Source: DATFVA01 sp963839165
GTDB taxonomy: Bacteria; Bacteroidota; Ignavibacteria; Ignavibacteriales; Ignavibacteriaceae
Direction of reading: 5' to 3'
DNA: 64,000 nucleotides
Assembly (NCBI GenBank): GCA_963839165.1
Contig: CAWIUG010000006.1
Coordinates: 1-64,000, forward strand
This document shows, piece by piece, positions 17,078-27,357 of this stretch (position 1 is the first letter of the stretch; every line of letters begins with the position of its first letter). The translations under genes were made by a program, and so were the position numbers. The notes under the pieces were generated by a model. The model searched no databases. It was not told the DNA's origin and saw only the letters and a program-made list of their open reading frames with translations.

Positions 17078-19142
17078 ATGAAGTTGTCTATAAAATTTAT
17101 TGCTTTGCTTTTATTCCACTTACTTTTCTTCACCTGTGCATATTCTCAGTGGAATCAGACAAATGGTCCCGTGGGGGGAGATATTAGAAGTCTTGAAGTA
17201 TCCGGGGACGATATTTTTGCCGGTTCTTACGGTGCGGGAATCTTTCGCTCGACGAATGGAGGAACAGACTGGTTCCCCTCCAATAATGGGTTCCCTATGT
17301 CGCTGATATATTCAATTTTAGCAGCCGGAGCTAATATTTATGCAGTAACGGCAGACAGCGGAATTTATATCTCAAACAACAACGGAAGCAGCTGGTTACC
17401 AGTGAACGAGGGATTGCAAAGTTTGTGGCTGCGTACTGTTGCAGTAAAAGATAATTATTTATTTCTTGGATCAGACGGTGAGGGGATATACCGTTCTGAT
17501 GATAATGGGCAGCATTGGACTCAAATCAACAACGGACTTGAATGCCTTACTCTCAGAGCTATTATGGCTAAAGACAGTCTAATTTTCGCCGGCACTGTTC
17601 AGGGTATTTTTTTATCGTCTGATAATGGAGAAAACTGGTCCGAGGCAGATTATGGAATTACGGATCCATTTATTGAAGCATTAAATTGTAGAGGGTAATA
17701 ATATTTTTGCGGCAACGTTCGGCTATGGAATTTTTCGTTCATCAGATAACGGAACCAGCTGGGTGACGGTTAACAATGGACTGACTGACCTTAATATATA
17801 TTCGATGGCTGCCTACAACAACATCCTCTACGCGGTCTCGCTTTCTGATGGTTTGTTTCGTTCAGGTGATAATGGTGAGAACTGGGAATGCATTACGGAG
17901 GGTCAGGAATCTCTGGGTGTGCATGCAATAAAAAAGAAGGGAGATAATCTTATTATAGGTACTTTTTCCGGTGTTTGGGTTTCAACGGATGAAGGTCTGA
18001 ATTGGATTGAGAAGAACAATAGCCTTATTTGTTCACAGGTTTTAAGCCTGATGCAGGAGGAGAATAAAATTTTTGCGGGTACGGATGTCGGGATTTTTAT
18101 CACAACTGATAACGGCAGCACCTGGACGTCATCAAGTAATGGATTGAATAATTCTGTTATCTATACGATAGCATCCTGCAATGGCAAATTATATGCCGGG
18201 TCGAATGTCGGAATGTGCATTTCGACGGATAATGGTTCGAATTGGGTGTTTCAAGAGAATGAGCTTTCAGATGTGTCAATCTTCTCTATTCTGTATGATA
18301 GTGCTAATATTTTTGCCGGTGGATTTAGTGGAGTTTTCCGGTCGTCGGACGATGGATTAAACTGGACAAATATTTCCGATAATCTCACAAATACCGATAT
18401 AAATATATTAGCTTTAAACGGAAATATATTATTCGCAGGCACCCAGATGGGCGGATTGTTCCGATCGGATAATTATGGGTCGTCCTGGGAGTATATGGGA
18501 TTGGAAGATCATGATATATACTCAATGGCTTTCAGCGAAAGTTATATTATTGCCGGTGCACTATGGGAAGGTATATTTATTTCTACTGATCAGGGAAACA
18601 GCTGGAATCATGTTGATATCAGTGGACAAGAATTACTTGTTTGGGGCTTGAAAACTGTAGGTGGATATGTTATTGCTGCAACCCAGCGAGGTCTTTTTAT
18701 TTCTTCTGATAATGGTATGAGCTGGGTTCCATTTGATGACAGTCAGGTAAGTTTGAATATTATCTCTCTTTTATTCACCGAATCGTATATGTTTGCAGGA
18801 ACTCTGGGGAGAGGCGCCTGGTACCGAACTATCCCGGAATATGTGGGAACAGAACAGGATGATTATTCGGCTTCAGCTGATAACTTTTCGCTTTCACAGA
18901 ATTATCCTAACCCATTCAATCCTGTTACGGTAATAAAATATTCTGTCCCCCGGCAATCCAAAACTACATTAGCAATATTTGATGTTCTGGGATCCATAGT
19001 AGGATTATTAGTTAACGAGGAAAAACCGGCAGGCACTTATGAGATAACCTGGAACGCTGCACACCTGCCAAGCGGCGTTTATATCTATCAAATAAAGGCA
19101 GGCGATTTCATTCAAACTAGAAAAATGATCCTTCTCAAATAA
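17078..19142 (+). pseudogene. Asp-box repeat T9SS protein, frameshifted
   Basis: ATG at 17078 follows AGGAGG and starts a signal peptide (to AYSQ). About 15 repeats of roughly 42 residues follow with the pattern NIFAG....GIF.S.DNG..W, the sialidase-type Asp-box of secreted propellers. The first frame ends at 17698; the same repeat pattern resumes at once in another frame (NNIFAATFGYGIFRSSDNG) and runs to 19142 with a T9SS domain (NYPNPFNPVTVIKY...KMILLK). The shift lies at about 17688-17699. If real, the product is cut to 206 residues without its sorting signal; if a base error, the gene is an intact protein of about 688 residues. It converges on a similar gene. Confidence 0.85.
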
Positions 19143-19154
19143 GGAAGAACTTCA

Positions 19155-21557
19155 TTATTTTAATAAAACCATCTTTTTGAGCAGGATAAATTCACCTGCT
19201 TTCCCGGCAATGGGCGAAGTTTTAATCCTGCAGAAATAGACCCCCGAGGCCAGACCGTCAGCATTAAATTTAACTTCGTAGTATCCTGGCTTCATTACTT
19301 CGTTTTTCAGTTCTCTTACTTTTTCTCCCAGGATATCATATACAGTTAAGTTCACCTTAACCTCATCCGCAATTGAGAACCTTATTATTGTATTAGGGTT
19401 AAACGGGTTGGGGAAATTCTGTTCGAGTGCGAATTTTAACGGAAGATTGAAATCAACATTCACAACGTTAGAATATTGGAAGCTTCCATCGAAATCGTAC
19501 TGCTTCAGACGGTAGGAATAGGTGCCGGGGTCCGCATTATTATCTGCGTAGCAGTAAGTATGCTTTGCGGTTGTTGTTCCGTTTCCTTTCACAAATCCTA
19601 TGGTACCATATTCGTGGTTATCCGAGGATCGCTGAACCTCAAACCCGCGGTTGTTGGTCTCAGATGCAGTCGACCAGCTCAGGGTTACATTACCATCGAT
19701 GACCTTTGCAGAGAAAGATGTTAATTCGACAGGGACAAAACCGCCGGTATTTGTCCGGAGAATAAGTCCCATATATCCAACAGCTACAGCGTGATCTGTA
19801 TCTATAAAAGACACTCCTAATAAAGGCTTTGTTGTATTGCTTATCTGCTGAAACCATTCTTCACCTCCATTAGTAGTAAGAAGAATCTTTCCATTATCAC
19901 CCACAACGATCCCATTATCTTCATCAGCGAATGAAACTGAATACGGATCCATATCAACCTCCTGAGAAGACCAGGTTGTTCCTCCATCAGTAGTCCGAAG
20001 AATTATACCGTCACCAGGAGAAAATTCACCGGCACTAACTATTACAGCAAAGTTCTCATTTACATAGCAGACACTTCTTAAAGATCCCGACGTACCACTG
20101 TTTTGCTGAATCCAGTTGATACCGCCATCTATGGTCCGCAGAATCGTGCCAGCATCTCCAACTATTAAACCATTATTTGCATCCGCAAAGGACATACTTG
20201 TCAGATTTGAAATGCCAATATCCTGAGAGATCCAGTTTGTACCTCCATCCGTGGTCCTTAAAATTGTACCTCCCTTGCCTACAACAATACCTGTATTGAT
20301 ATCTGTAAAAAATACGTCTGTCCAGATCTTTGAATTATATTCAAGCTGCGTTACCCAGGTATTCCCCCCATCTGAGGAATGCAAAATACCTTCCCCAACT
20401 GCCCAGACATTATTATCATCAAAAAGATATATACTTGTTACCCAACCTGTATGGAACAGGAGGGTCCAGCTTAAACCTCCGTCTGTAGTCCCAACTATAT
20501 CACCTGGATGGCTCAAACTAGCACCAACAGCCATCCCGACATTAACATCAAAAAATGACACATCATATAAATCATCATATGTAGTTCCGGAAGCTAATTC
20601 CCAAATATAGCCGCCGTCCGTGGTTTTCAAAATGAAACCACACTCTCCAACAACCCAGCCATTATCTGTATCAGAGAATGAGATGCCTGACAATCCTATA
20701 TCAAGAAAACCTGTTTCCTGATAATTCCAGGTTTCGCCTGCGTCCGTTGTTCGTAGAATTCGTTGCTGTAATTGCGATCCAGGAAAACCAAAGGAACCTG
20801 CAACGGTTATAGTATTTGCATCTGAGGAACATATATCTGTATACCAATCCCAGGTGGGAGCAATAAAAGATATACTCCAGTTATCTCCTGCATCCGAAGT
20901 TTTGAAGATTTCTCCTTCCCAGGAAATTACCCAACCGTGATTTATATCTGTAAATAAAACTCCTGACAAATTATCCTGGGTTCCGGAGTTTTGAAATAAC
21001 CAGTTTTGTCCACCGTCAATCGTTTGGAGAATTGTACCATTAGAACCTACTATTGTACCTGTGTATGTATCGGTAAAGCATACATCCCGAAGATCTGATG
21101 TAGTGCCGCTTAAGCTAAAAAACCAAGTTGTGCCCTCGTTTTCTGTTTTTAGGATTGTACCATATTCACCTACAATCAATCCATTATTTATATCCGTAAA
21201 ACATAAGCCATACAAATTATTTGTTGTTCCACTAATCTGCTGAACCCAATTGATTCCGCCGTTTGTGGTATGCAGAATTGTTCCATTGCTTCCAACAACC
21301 CATCCCATATTTTCATCTATGAAAAAGATAGAATATAAATAAGCAGCAGAATTGCTTGTCTGTTCCGACCATACCTGTCCCCCATCGGAAGTGACCAAAA
21401 TTTCCCCATTTGCACCAACAGCCCAGCCTTGCAAAGCAGAGACAAATTTCACATCATACAGAGTGCTAATAGGAGTTAACGGGTTCTGCTGAAACCAGCC
21501 GGATTGCGGAAATATGTGGACAAAGAATAATACGGTAAAAAGCAGGCATTTTTTCAT
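19155..21557 (-). CDS. YCF48/Asp-box repeat secreted protein with T9SS domain
   Basis: An 800-residue protein. The Met at 21557 is preferred, since GAGG lies upstream; an earlier in-frame start to 21593 would add 12 residues before the signal peptide. The body carries about 14 repeats of roughly 43 residues with V.F.D...G..VG..GTIL.T.DGG..W, the YCF48 / photosystem-II-assembly-factor-like propeller. A fibronectin-like segment (PVELTSFSAKVIDGNVTLSW) precedes the T9SS domain (NFPNPFNPNTIIRFSI...KKMVLLK). The YCF48 name reflects the fold only; a role in photosystem assembly is not implied. Secreted, function unknown. Confidence 0.88.
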   Translation of the reverse strand: MKKCLLFTVLFFVHIFPQSGWFQQNPLTPISTLYDVKFVSALQGWAVGANGEILVTSDGGQVWSEQTSNSAAYLYSIFFIDENMGWVVGSNGTILHTTNGGINWVQQISGTTNNLYGLCFTDINNGLIVGEYGTILKTENEGTTWFFSLSGTTSDLRDVCFTDTYTGTIVGSNGTILQTIDGGQNWLFQNSGTQDNLSGVLFTDINHGWVISWEGEIFKTSDAGDNWSISFIAPTWDWYTDICSSDANTITVAGSFGFPGSQLQQRILRTTDAGETWNYQETGFLDIGLSGISFSDTDNGWVVGECGFILKTTDGGYIWELASGTTYDDLYDVSFFDVNVGMAVGASLSHPGDIVGTTDGGLSWTLLFHTGWVTSIYLFDDNNVWAVGEGILHSSDGGNTWVTQLEYNSKIWTDVFFTDINTGIVVGKGGTILRTTDGGTNWISQDIGISNLTSMSFADANNGLIVGDAGTILRTIDGGINWIQQNSGTSGSLRSVCYVNENFAVIVSAGEFSPGDGIILRTTDGGTTWSSQEVDMDPYSVSFADEDNGIVVGDNGKILLTTNGGEEWFQQISNTTKPLLGVSFIDTDHAVAVGYMGLILRTNTGGFVPVELTSFSAKVIDGNVTLSWSTASETNNRGFEVQRSSDNHEYGTIGFVKGNGTTTAKHTYCYADNNADPGTYSYRLKQYDFDGSFQYSNVVNVDFNLPLKFALEQNFPNPFNPNTIIRFSIADEVKVNLTVYDILGEKVRELKNEVMKPGYYEVKFNADGLASGVYFCRIKTSPIAGKAGEFILLKKMVLLK

Positions 21558-21790
21558 TTCGATTTCCCTCATTTGAAATAATTTGAGGGCCAATTAAATA
21601 AAAAGTACCTGGCGGTGCATATCAACTATGTCCCTTTATCTATAAACCATGTCGCATGTTTAAGAAAAATGGAGATTTTAATTATCGGAATGCCCTTCAG
21701 GCGACAGCGTTTTCGCTTAGATCCGGCATTAAAAATAGAATGCTTGTTTGTTTTAATTTATTTCATTACTTTTTTTAAAAACTTGCCGAT

Positions 21791-22660
21791 ATGATTAACA
21801 CTTATGATGACACAATAGCCCACCCCGAGACTTTCAAACAGCTTTCTGTGAAAGATTTACTTCTTGTGCATTATAAATGTCCCCAGAAAGACAAATTAGT
21901 GCAGTTATGCAGCCATTACAACATGATAAACTTTTCATTGGAGGGAGAAAGAATATTTCATCAGGATGGAAAATCCTGGAAAATAACAACCCAATCATCA
22001 TATTTTCAGCGTAAAACTGCATATATTCAGGAGTTATCTGATGAAGAGAGCTGGGAAGTATTCGTTTTCTATATTCCGGATGAATTTCTGATACAGTTTG
22101 CAGCTGAATTCATGGATAATTTACCGGTTAAAAATTTGCCGGAATTAACAACAGATATGTTTATCAGGATAGAGCTGGACGAGGTAACGAGAACTTCTTT
22201 TTATAGTATGCTCCCCTATTTCACACAAAAAAAACCGCCTTCGGAAAAATTACTTGAATTAAAACTTAAGGAGCTTCTCCTGAATATTTTATCCAATCCT
22301 TCAAATAAACAAATGCTGGCGTACATCCTGCACCTGAACGACGATATCAAAACCCCAATTTGGCTGATAATGGAAAAAAATTATACTTATAATTTAACGC
22401 TTAAAGAATATGCCCGGATTTCAAGCCGCAGCCTGGCTGCATTTAAGAGGGATTTTTTTGAATATTACCGTACAACACCCGGTAAATGGCTTACCAATAA
22501 ACGGCTTACACATGCAAAGATGTTATTAAAAACTACAAAACAAAGTATTTCTGAAGTTTCATTTAATTCCGGCTTCGAAAATATTTCACACTTTTGTAGG
22601 ATATTTAAAGAAAAGTTCCGTTCGTCCCCTCTTCAGTTCAGAAAAAAACATTATTCTTAA
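21791..22660 (+). CDS. AraC-family transcriptional regulator
   Basis: A 289-residue regulator. Residues about 1-180 form a cupin-like effector domain, and about 190-287 hold two helix-turn-helix units: NLTLKEYARISSRSLAAFKR with TTPGKWLTNKRL, then QSISEVSFNSGFENISHFCR with PLQFRKKH. This order fits the ExsA-like group of Bacteroidota. The start lacks a clear ribosome site. A small membrane-protein gene follows on the same strand 99 bp downstream and may be a target. Confidence 0.85.
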   Translation: MINTYDDTIAHPETFKQLSVKDLLLVHYKCPQKDKLVQLCSHYNMINFSLEGERIFHQDGKSWKITTQSSYFQRKTAYIQELSDEESWEVFVFYIPDEFLIQFAAEFMDNLPVKNLPELTTDMFIRIELDEVTRTSFYSMLPYFTQKKPPSEKLLELKLKELLLNILSNPSNKQMLAYILHLNDDIKTPIWLIMEKNYTYNLTLKEYARISSRSLAAFKRDFFEYYRTTPGKWLTNKRLTHAKMLLKTTKQSISEVSFNSGFENISHFCRIFKEKFRSSPLQFRKKHYS

Positions 22661-22759
22661 AGTAAAAAAACTGACCTTTTAAGAAAAGAATAATCAGCTT
22701 ATCCGCTATAATTTTGTAATAAATTAATATCTCGTTCTATAAACATTAGGATAAAAAAA

Positions 22760-23416
22760 ATGGAGAAAGTTTATAAGAATATAGGTTATTTTATGCTGCT
22801 CTTAGTTGCTTTGGTTGTATTAGGATTCTTCAAAACTTATTTCGGTCAATTTCCTGATTTTAATGAAAATCCCACAGCAGTGTCTCATAGCATAGTTAGC
22901 ATATTCGATCATCTCCATGTTGCTTTGGCTTCACTTTTTATCCTACTGCTTATTAGCCAGCCGCTTTTAATTCGTTCTGGTAAATTTAAAATCCATAAAA
23001 CGATAGGGAAGATTTCATACTTCATTTTCCCCCTGCTGATTCTTTCCTTCATTCCATTGATACAAAGGATATTACAAACTGATCATCCCATCCTCGCTTT
23101 CTTCCCAATATCAGGTTGTACGTTGTTAATTCTTTTTTATTCATTAGCAATTTACAATCGGAAAAATACACCTAAACATATGCGTTACATGATTGGAACC
23201 GCAATTGTTTTTTTTGACCCGACAATTGGAAGGATTGGTCCTGGTTTATTTGGCCTGGGACATAACACTACCCAAAACATTCTGTATGTAATTATATATT
23301 CAATTCTTATCGGATTAATATTTCTTGACAGAAAACATGGTAAAAATTTCAAACCCTACATTATAATTTCAGCTGGGTGGGTTATTCATCAAATTTCATA
23401 TTATATATTATTCTAA
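22760..23416 (+). CDS. Multi-pass membrane protein of unknown function
   Basis: A 218-residue protein with about six hydrophobic segments (residues about 8-26, 50-70, 85-105, 113-132, 142-165, 175-190). The loop GKFKIHKTIGKISYF, with a conserved-looking histidine, resembles DUF2306-like membrane proteins. AGGAT precedes the ATG. It follows an AraC regulator. Function unknown. Confidence 0.65.
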   Translation: MEKVYKNIGYFMLLLVALVVLGFFKTYFGQFPDFNENPTAVSHSIVSIFDHLHVALASLFILLLISQPLLIRSGKFKIHKTIGKISYFIFPLLILSFIPLIQRILQTDHPILAFFPISGCTLLILFYSLAIYNRKNTPKHMRYMIGTAIVFFDPTIGRIGPGLFGLGHNTTQNILYVIIYSILIGLIFLDRKHGKNFKPYIIISAGWVIHQISYYILF

Positions 23417-23472
23417 TATTGAAACCTCGTAATTTCCGCTTGTGCTTTCTTCTTTACCTTAAACCGCTGAGA

Positions 23473-23665
23473 TTATCTTATAAGTACCATTTTCTTTGTA
23501 ATTGCAGACGCGCCTGTCTCAATCCTGTAAAAATAAACTCCTCTGCTCAGGTTATTTGCGTTAAAATTAAGTTCATAACTTCCTGCCTTAACGTGTCCGT
23601 TTTTCAGTTCAGCTATTTTTTGTCCTAAGGTGTTAAATACACATAATCTTACAATTCCATCTGAT
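23473..23665 (-). pseudogene. T9SS sorting-domain fragment
   Basis: The frame reads GIVRLCVFNTLGQKIAELKN through SRGVYFYRIETG to KKMVLIR, the last 60 or so residues of a T9SS sorting domain. The NYPNPFNP block and the rest of the protein are missing. The homology is cut at the codon for Pro at 23665-23667, exactly where the 81-bp repeat (23666-23746) begins. The frame goes on into the repeat with an unrelated start. A relic of a deleted secreted protein. Confidence 0.75.
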
Positions 23666-23746
23666 GGTCGGTTTAAGTTCGGAGCGTGTTCGGAAATCCC
23701 CGCTCTCTGCATGGTAAATAAAGCCTCGAAAACATTTTATTTTCGA
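23666..23746. repeat. 81-bp repeat, copy 1
   Basis: Matches 24696-24776 with three differences in 81 bases. The end carries CCTCGAAAA and TTTTCGAGG as a 9-bp perfect stem, which looks like a transcription terminator or a mobile-cassette end. Copy 1 truncates a T9SS sorting domain. Confidence 0.85.
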
Positions 23747-23949
23747 GGATAAAGACATATCGAATCAGGCCGTTGGCTCAATTTTTACATTTTTATGACA
23801 ACTATAGTTGTCCTGTGTATTATTTTTTTTATCAGTTAGCTGAGAATTTAGATTACGAGATAACAAATTCTCTTTTTGCGAACGCGAAGAAGATGTTCAT
23901 TAAAAAAGGAAGTGCAGTACATTACAAAAACCTATTAAGGAGTTAATAA

Positions 23950-24327
23950 ATGAAACGCTCTGTATTTATAAGCAGTATTCATTGGTCGGCTCGTATTATC
24001 GGATCACTAATAGTGATATTTACTCTGATTATTGGCGTAGGTGAGCTTCTTGGATCTAAATCTGGTTTTAACACATATACGATTGTAGTATTTGTAGTAT
24101 GGGGGGTAGGACTTGCCGGGCTCATCTTAGCATTATGGAAAGAAGGGTTGGGAGGGATTATCTCATTACTTTGTTTTACTCTTTTTAACATTCTCGCAGC
24201 AATCAATACTACTCCGGGTTCTACATATACCTACGTACTTTTAATCTTTATAATTCCTTCGATATTGTATTTAATTTATTGGAGGTTGGAAAGGGATTCA
24301 TCAAACAAAATTTTACCTGCTAAGTGA
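23950..24327 (+). CDS. Four-helix membrane protein of unknown function
   Basis: A 125-residue protein with four membrane segments (about 10-31, 43-62, 66-88, 94-114) and a polar tail with EKDS-like residues. AAGGAG precedes the ATG. The layout HWSARIIGSLIV...GVGELLGS...WGVGLAGLILALW...FIIPSILYLIYW is that of small uncharacterised Bacteroidota membrane proteins (DUF7670-like, from memory). A 29-codon GTG frame overlaps its stop (24324-24413); I regard it as too short to call. Confidence 0.65.
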   Translation: MKRSVFISSIHWSARIIGSLIVIFTLIIGVGELLGSKSGFNTYTIVVFVVWGVGLAGLILALWKEGLGGIISLLCFTLFNILAAINTTPGSTYTYVLLIFIIPSILYLIYWRLERDSSNKILPAK

Positions 24328-24612
24328 AATTATCATTTGAAGGTGGAGGTTCTATTGATTCGATTAGTCTCACGGTACTAAAGCAAATAAAAGAAATAGC
24401 TGAGAACCTGTAAATAGATTTCTTTCTTGTAGGATTTGACAAGTGTATCCGAGTTTATACTGATACAGGAATCTCAGCCGGCAGATCACAATGGGTGTGC
24501 GGATGTTTGTAGTTGGAAAATAACACGGTTTATCGGAAGGCAAACAGAAAAATCCCCCCCGGAACAATTATCCTATAAACCAATCAGAAGCATCGAATGA
24601 TTTTTGGGCAGG

Positions 24613-24681
24613 GTTTTACCCGTCCTAACTAAAACAAAGCCCTTATACGTTAAAAATATGGGCTTAACCTACGCTATGCTG
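24613..24681 (+). repeat. 69-bp intergenic repeat, copy A
   Basis: Begins GTTTTACCCGTCC and ends CCTACGCTATGCTG; the same 69-base length occurs at 30978-31046 and 35113-35181. The middle has GCCCTTAT...ATATGGGC, a stem with one mismatch here. Confidence 0.85.
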
Positions 24682-24789
24682 CTAAGAAAATTACGGGTCG
24701 GTCTAAGTTCTGAGCGTGTTCGGAAATCCCCGCTCTCTGCATGGTAAATAAAGCCTCGCAAACATTTTATTTTCGAGCTGCTAAGAAAA
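24678..24789. mobile_element. Possible mini-insertion: 81-bp repeat copy 2 between 13-bp direct repeats
   Basis: GCTGCTAAGAAAA stands at 24678-24690 and again at 24777-24789. The 86 bases between them contain copy 2 of the 81-bp repeat (24696-24776). Copy B of the 69-bp repeat shows the uninterrupted form of this flank (GCTGTAAAGAAAAT at 31043-31056). The picture is that of a short non-coding cassette inserted into the tail of the 69-bp repeat with duplication of the target. No transposase is present, so mobility is inferred. Confidence 0.5.
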
Positions 24790-24976
24790 AATGAAAGCGT
24801 TAGAAATCCTGACTTATTGAAATGTAATGGAATGACTGAATTTACGGGTTCGGAAGGTGCGGAAATTTTGATGGCATTTTAATTATTAATGAATATATTT
24901 CTGTACCCATTTAATACAGAAATCCTCTAATATATTGACATCATATTCATTACTTAATAACAATTAAAAAGAAGAT

Positions 24977-25549
24977 ATGAGAAAAATTATTGCGGCATTC
25001 AATATGACACTTGACGGGATTTGCGACCATACTGCAGGAATACCCGATGAGGAGATACATCAGCATTATACGAAATTATTAGGTCAGGGAGACGCAATTC
25101 TATATGGCAGGACTACATATCAGCTTATGGAATTCTGGCGAACTCTGCTGGAAAATCCTTCGGAAGAAAAATCAATGAATGACTTTGCCAGGGCTATAGA
25201 TAAAATTCCGAAAATAGTTTTCTCCCGCACGATTAATAATGTTGACTGGGAAAGTGCAGCAATAGCAAAGCGTGACTTAAAAGATGAAGTTTTAGATCTC
25301 AGGCAGCGGTCAGGCAAAGATATTTTTATCGGAAGCCGAAGTTTGATTATACAGCTGATGAAACTTGATTTGATTGACGAATACCAGCTTTGTATTTATC
25401 CTGTAGTTGCAGGAAGCGGTAAGCCTTTGTTCGAAAACATTGACGACAGAACTATTTTAAAGCTTATAAAGACTAAAATCTTCAGCGGCGGTGCAGTAAT
25501 TCTTTACTATAGTAAGATTGCTGAAATCCATCCTTCTTCAGCGAGCTAG
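24977..25549 (+). CDS. Dihydrofolate-reductase-like (RibD C-terminal) protein
   Basis: A 190-residue protein with the RibD C-terminal / DHFR-like fold: MRKIIAAFNMTLDGICDHTA at the start, YGRTTYQLMEFW near residue 40, KIVFSRT near 76, IGSRSLIIQLMKLDLIDEY near 115 and PVVAGSGKPLF near 143. The nucleotide-binding glycine positions are visible. Members reduce pterin- or flavin-related substrates with NADPH or are of unknown substrate; they are often misnamed as DHFR. AGAAG precedes the ATG. It stands alone. Confidence 0.85.
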   Translation: MRKIIAAFNMTLDGICDHTAGIPDEEIHQHYTKLLGQGDAILYGRTTYQLMEFWRTLLENPSEEKSMNDFARAIDKIPKIVFSRTINNVDWESAAIAKRDLKDEVLDLRQRSGKDIFIGSRSLIIQLMKLDLIDEYQLCIYPVVAGSGKPLFENIDDRTILKLIKTKIFSGGAVILYYSKIAEIHPSSAS

Positions 25550-25581
25550 TTTTGAGGAGAGGAGGAATTTGATTTTCAAAG

Positions 25582-27357
25582 TTACATATGAGAGGTGAGA
25601 TTTGATGGAGGGAGGTTGGGAGGATCTTGTGGGTGCTCTTTTCCCGTAGCCTTTGGTTTTTCTCTTTCAACAACCGGGATAAAATCATTGGGTCTTCCCC
25701 GGGAAGGTAAACCAAGCAGCTCCCTTGCTCTGTCTAATGAATCATCAATATTTCCAAATATATTTTCCTCTCCAACTTCATCCAATATTTTATATTGCGT
25801 CAGGGCAAACAAGGGCTGTGCGTGAACGCCGGAAAGCACCAGGTGAACTCCCTCTTTTTTATTTTTTTGAATAATTTCACTCAATAAATTCAAACCGGTA
25901 GCATCTATGGCCTGAACATTTCTCATCCGTAATATCATAACTTTTGGCGGCCTTTCAACATCGTGCATAACCGCCTTAAATTTTGTAGCGGCACCAAAGA
26001 AAAACGGTCCGTTAATTTCATATACCTCTACCCCTTCAGGTACAATTTTATTTTGGATTGAATTTACATCAGTTAGTTCTTCTTCATCCTTAAGTTCACG
26101 TGTTACTACGCTTATATTGGAAACCGCAGCCATTCTTCTCATAAATAAAATAACAGCAAGCACCATTCCTACTTCAATTGCAATAGTTAAATCAAATACA
26201 ACAGTAAGGCCGAAAGTAGTTATTAACACTACTATATCACTCCGGGGACTTTTCAACAAGCGATAGAAGATACGATACTCACTCATATTATATGCAACTA
26301 CTATTAGTATTGATGCCAGCACGGCCATTGGTATCAGCCTGGCCCATTGCCCAAGAAATAACATTATTAATAATAAAGTGAGAGCATGAACAATACCCGC
26401 CACGGGAGTTCGCCCGCCGTTTTTAATATTTGCAGCAGTTCTCGCAATAGCTCCTGTAACAGGTATTCCACCGAACAGAGGCGAAAAAATATTTGCTACA
26501 CCATTAGCAACTAATTCCATATTAGATTTGTGTTTTCCGCCGATCATACCATCGGCAACTACTGCCGATAATAACGACTCTATTGAAGCAAGTATAGCTA
26601 TTGTAGTTGCAGGTAATATAAGTTCCTTAATAGCGGCCAGATCGAAATTAGGAATTGAAGGAGCCGGAATAGAAGGATTCAGCGTTCCAAACCTGGTTTC
26701 TATAGTTTCAACATTAAGATGAAATAAATGCACAATGAGTGTTACAAACACAATCGCTACAATTGAACCAGGTATTTTTTTTGAAACCTTCGGCCAAAAA
26801 ATAATTATCAATAATGACAGAATACCGACAAAAATAGCTTCATAATTTACCGCTGATAAATGTCTGAAATACTCAGCCCATTTTTGGAAAAAGTCGGCGG
26901 GAACCTTCGACAGATTCATTCCCAAAAAATCATTAACCTGGCCGGAAAATATGACGACGGCAATACCGGTTGTAAACCCAACCACAACAGGGTAAGGGAT
27001 GAATTTTATAATAGATCCGAATTGCGCAAAACCCATTATAATAAGAATTACTCCCGCCATAATTGTGGCGAGCATTAATCCATTAATTCCATATTGCTGA
27101 ACAATACCATACACAATAATTATGAATGCCCCGGTAGGTCCCCCAATCTGTACTCTGCTTCCGCCTAAAAAGGAAATTAAGAATCCCCCAATCACTGCCG
27201 TAATGAGTCCTTTTTCGGGTGTAACTCCAGATGCAATACCGAATGCAATTGACAGCGGCAAGGCAACAATTCCGACCAGAATGCCGGCAATTATATCTTT
27301 ATAAATTTGGTCTTTGGTTAATCCGGGAAGGAGGACAAAGAATTTTGGCCTAAACAT
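25582..27357 (-). CDS. SulP-family anion transporter with STAS domain
   Basis: A 591-residue inner-membrane protein. The first about 420 residues form a 12-14-helix SLC26/SulP transporter domain, with YKDIIAGILVGIVALPLSIA near the start and the conserved GGIPVTGAIARTAANI near residue 300. Residues about 440-550 form a STAS domain with RNVQAIDATGLNLLSEI. SulP proteins move sulfate, bicarbonate or other anions, usually with sodium or protons. The substrate here is open. AAGGAAT precedes the ATG. The tail is unusually proline-rich after the STAS domain. Confidence 0.92.
   Translation of the reverse strand: MFRPKFFVLLPGLTKDQIYKDIIAGILVGIVALPLSIAFGIASGVTPEKGLITAVIGGFLISFLGGSRVQIGGPTGAFIIIVYGIVQQYGINGLMLATIMAGVILIIMGFAQFGSIIKFIPYPVVVGFTTGIAVVIFSGQVNDFLGMNLSKVPADFFQKWAEYFRHLSAVNYEAIFVGILSLLIIIFWPKVSKKIPGSIVAIVFVTLIVHLFHLNVETIETRFGTLNPSIPAPSIPNFDLAAIKELILPATTIAILASIESLLSAVVADGMIGGKHKSNMELVANGVANIFSPLFGGIPVTGAIARTAANIKNGGRTPVAGIVHALTLLLIMLFLGQWARLIPMAVLASILIVVAYNMSEYRIFYRLLKSPRSDIVVLITTFGLTVVFDLTIAIEVGMVLAVILFMRRMAAVSNISVVTRELKDEEELTDVNSIQNKIVPEGVEVYEINGPFFFGAATKFKAVMHDVERPPKVMILRMRNVQAIDATGLNLLSEIIQKNKKEGVHLVLSGVHAQPLFALTQYKILDEVGEENIFGNIDDSLDRARELLGLPSRGRPNDFIPVVEREKPKATGKEHPQDPPNLPPSNLTSHM

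Larger units (their letters stand above)
24328..24976. other. Repeat-filled intergenic region
   Basis: Contains copy A of the 69-bp repeat (24613-24681) and copy 2 of the 81-bp repeat (24696-24776), the latter set between 13-bp direct repeats. No supported gene. Confidence 0.7.

Noticed and set aside
17688..17700. Programmed frameshift
   Set aside because: No slippery heptamer or following pseudoknot-like structure is visible.
24324..24413. 29-codon GTG frame overlapping a stop
   Set aside because: Overlap suggests coupling, but length and lack of any recognisable pattern are not enough to call a gene.
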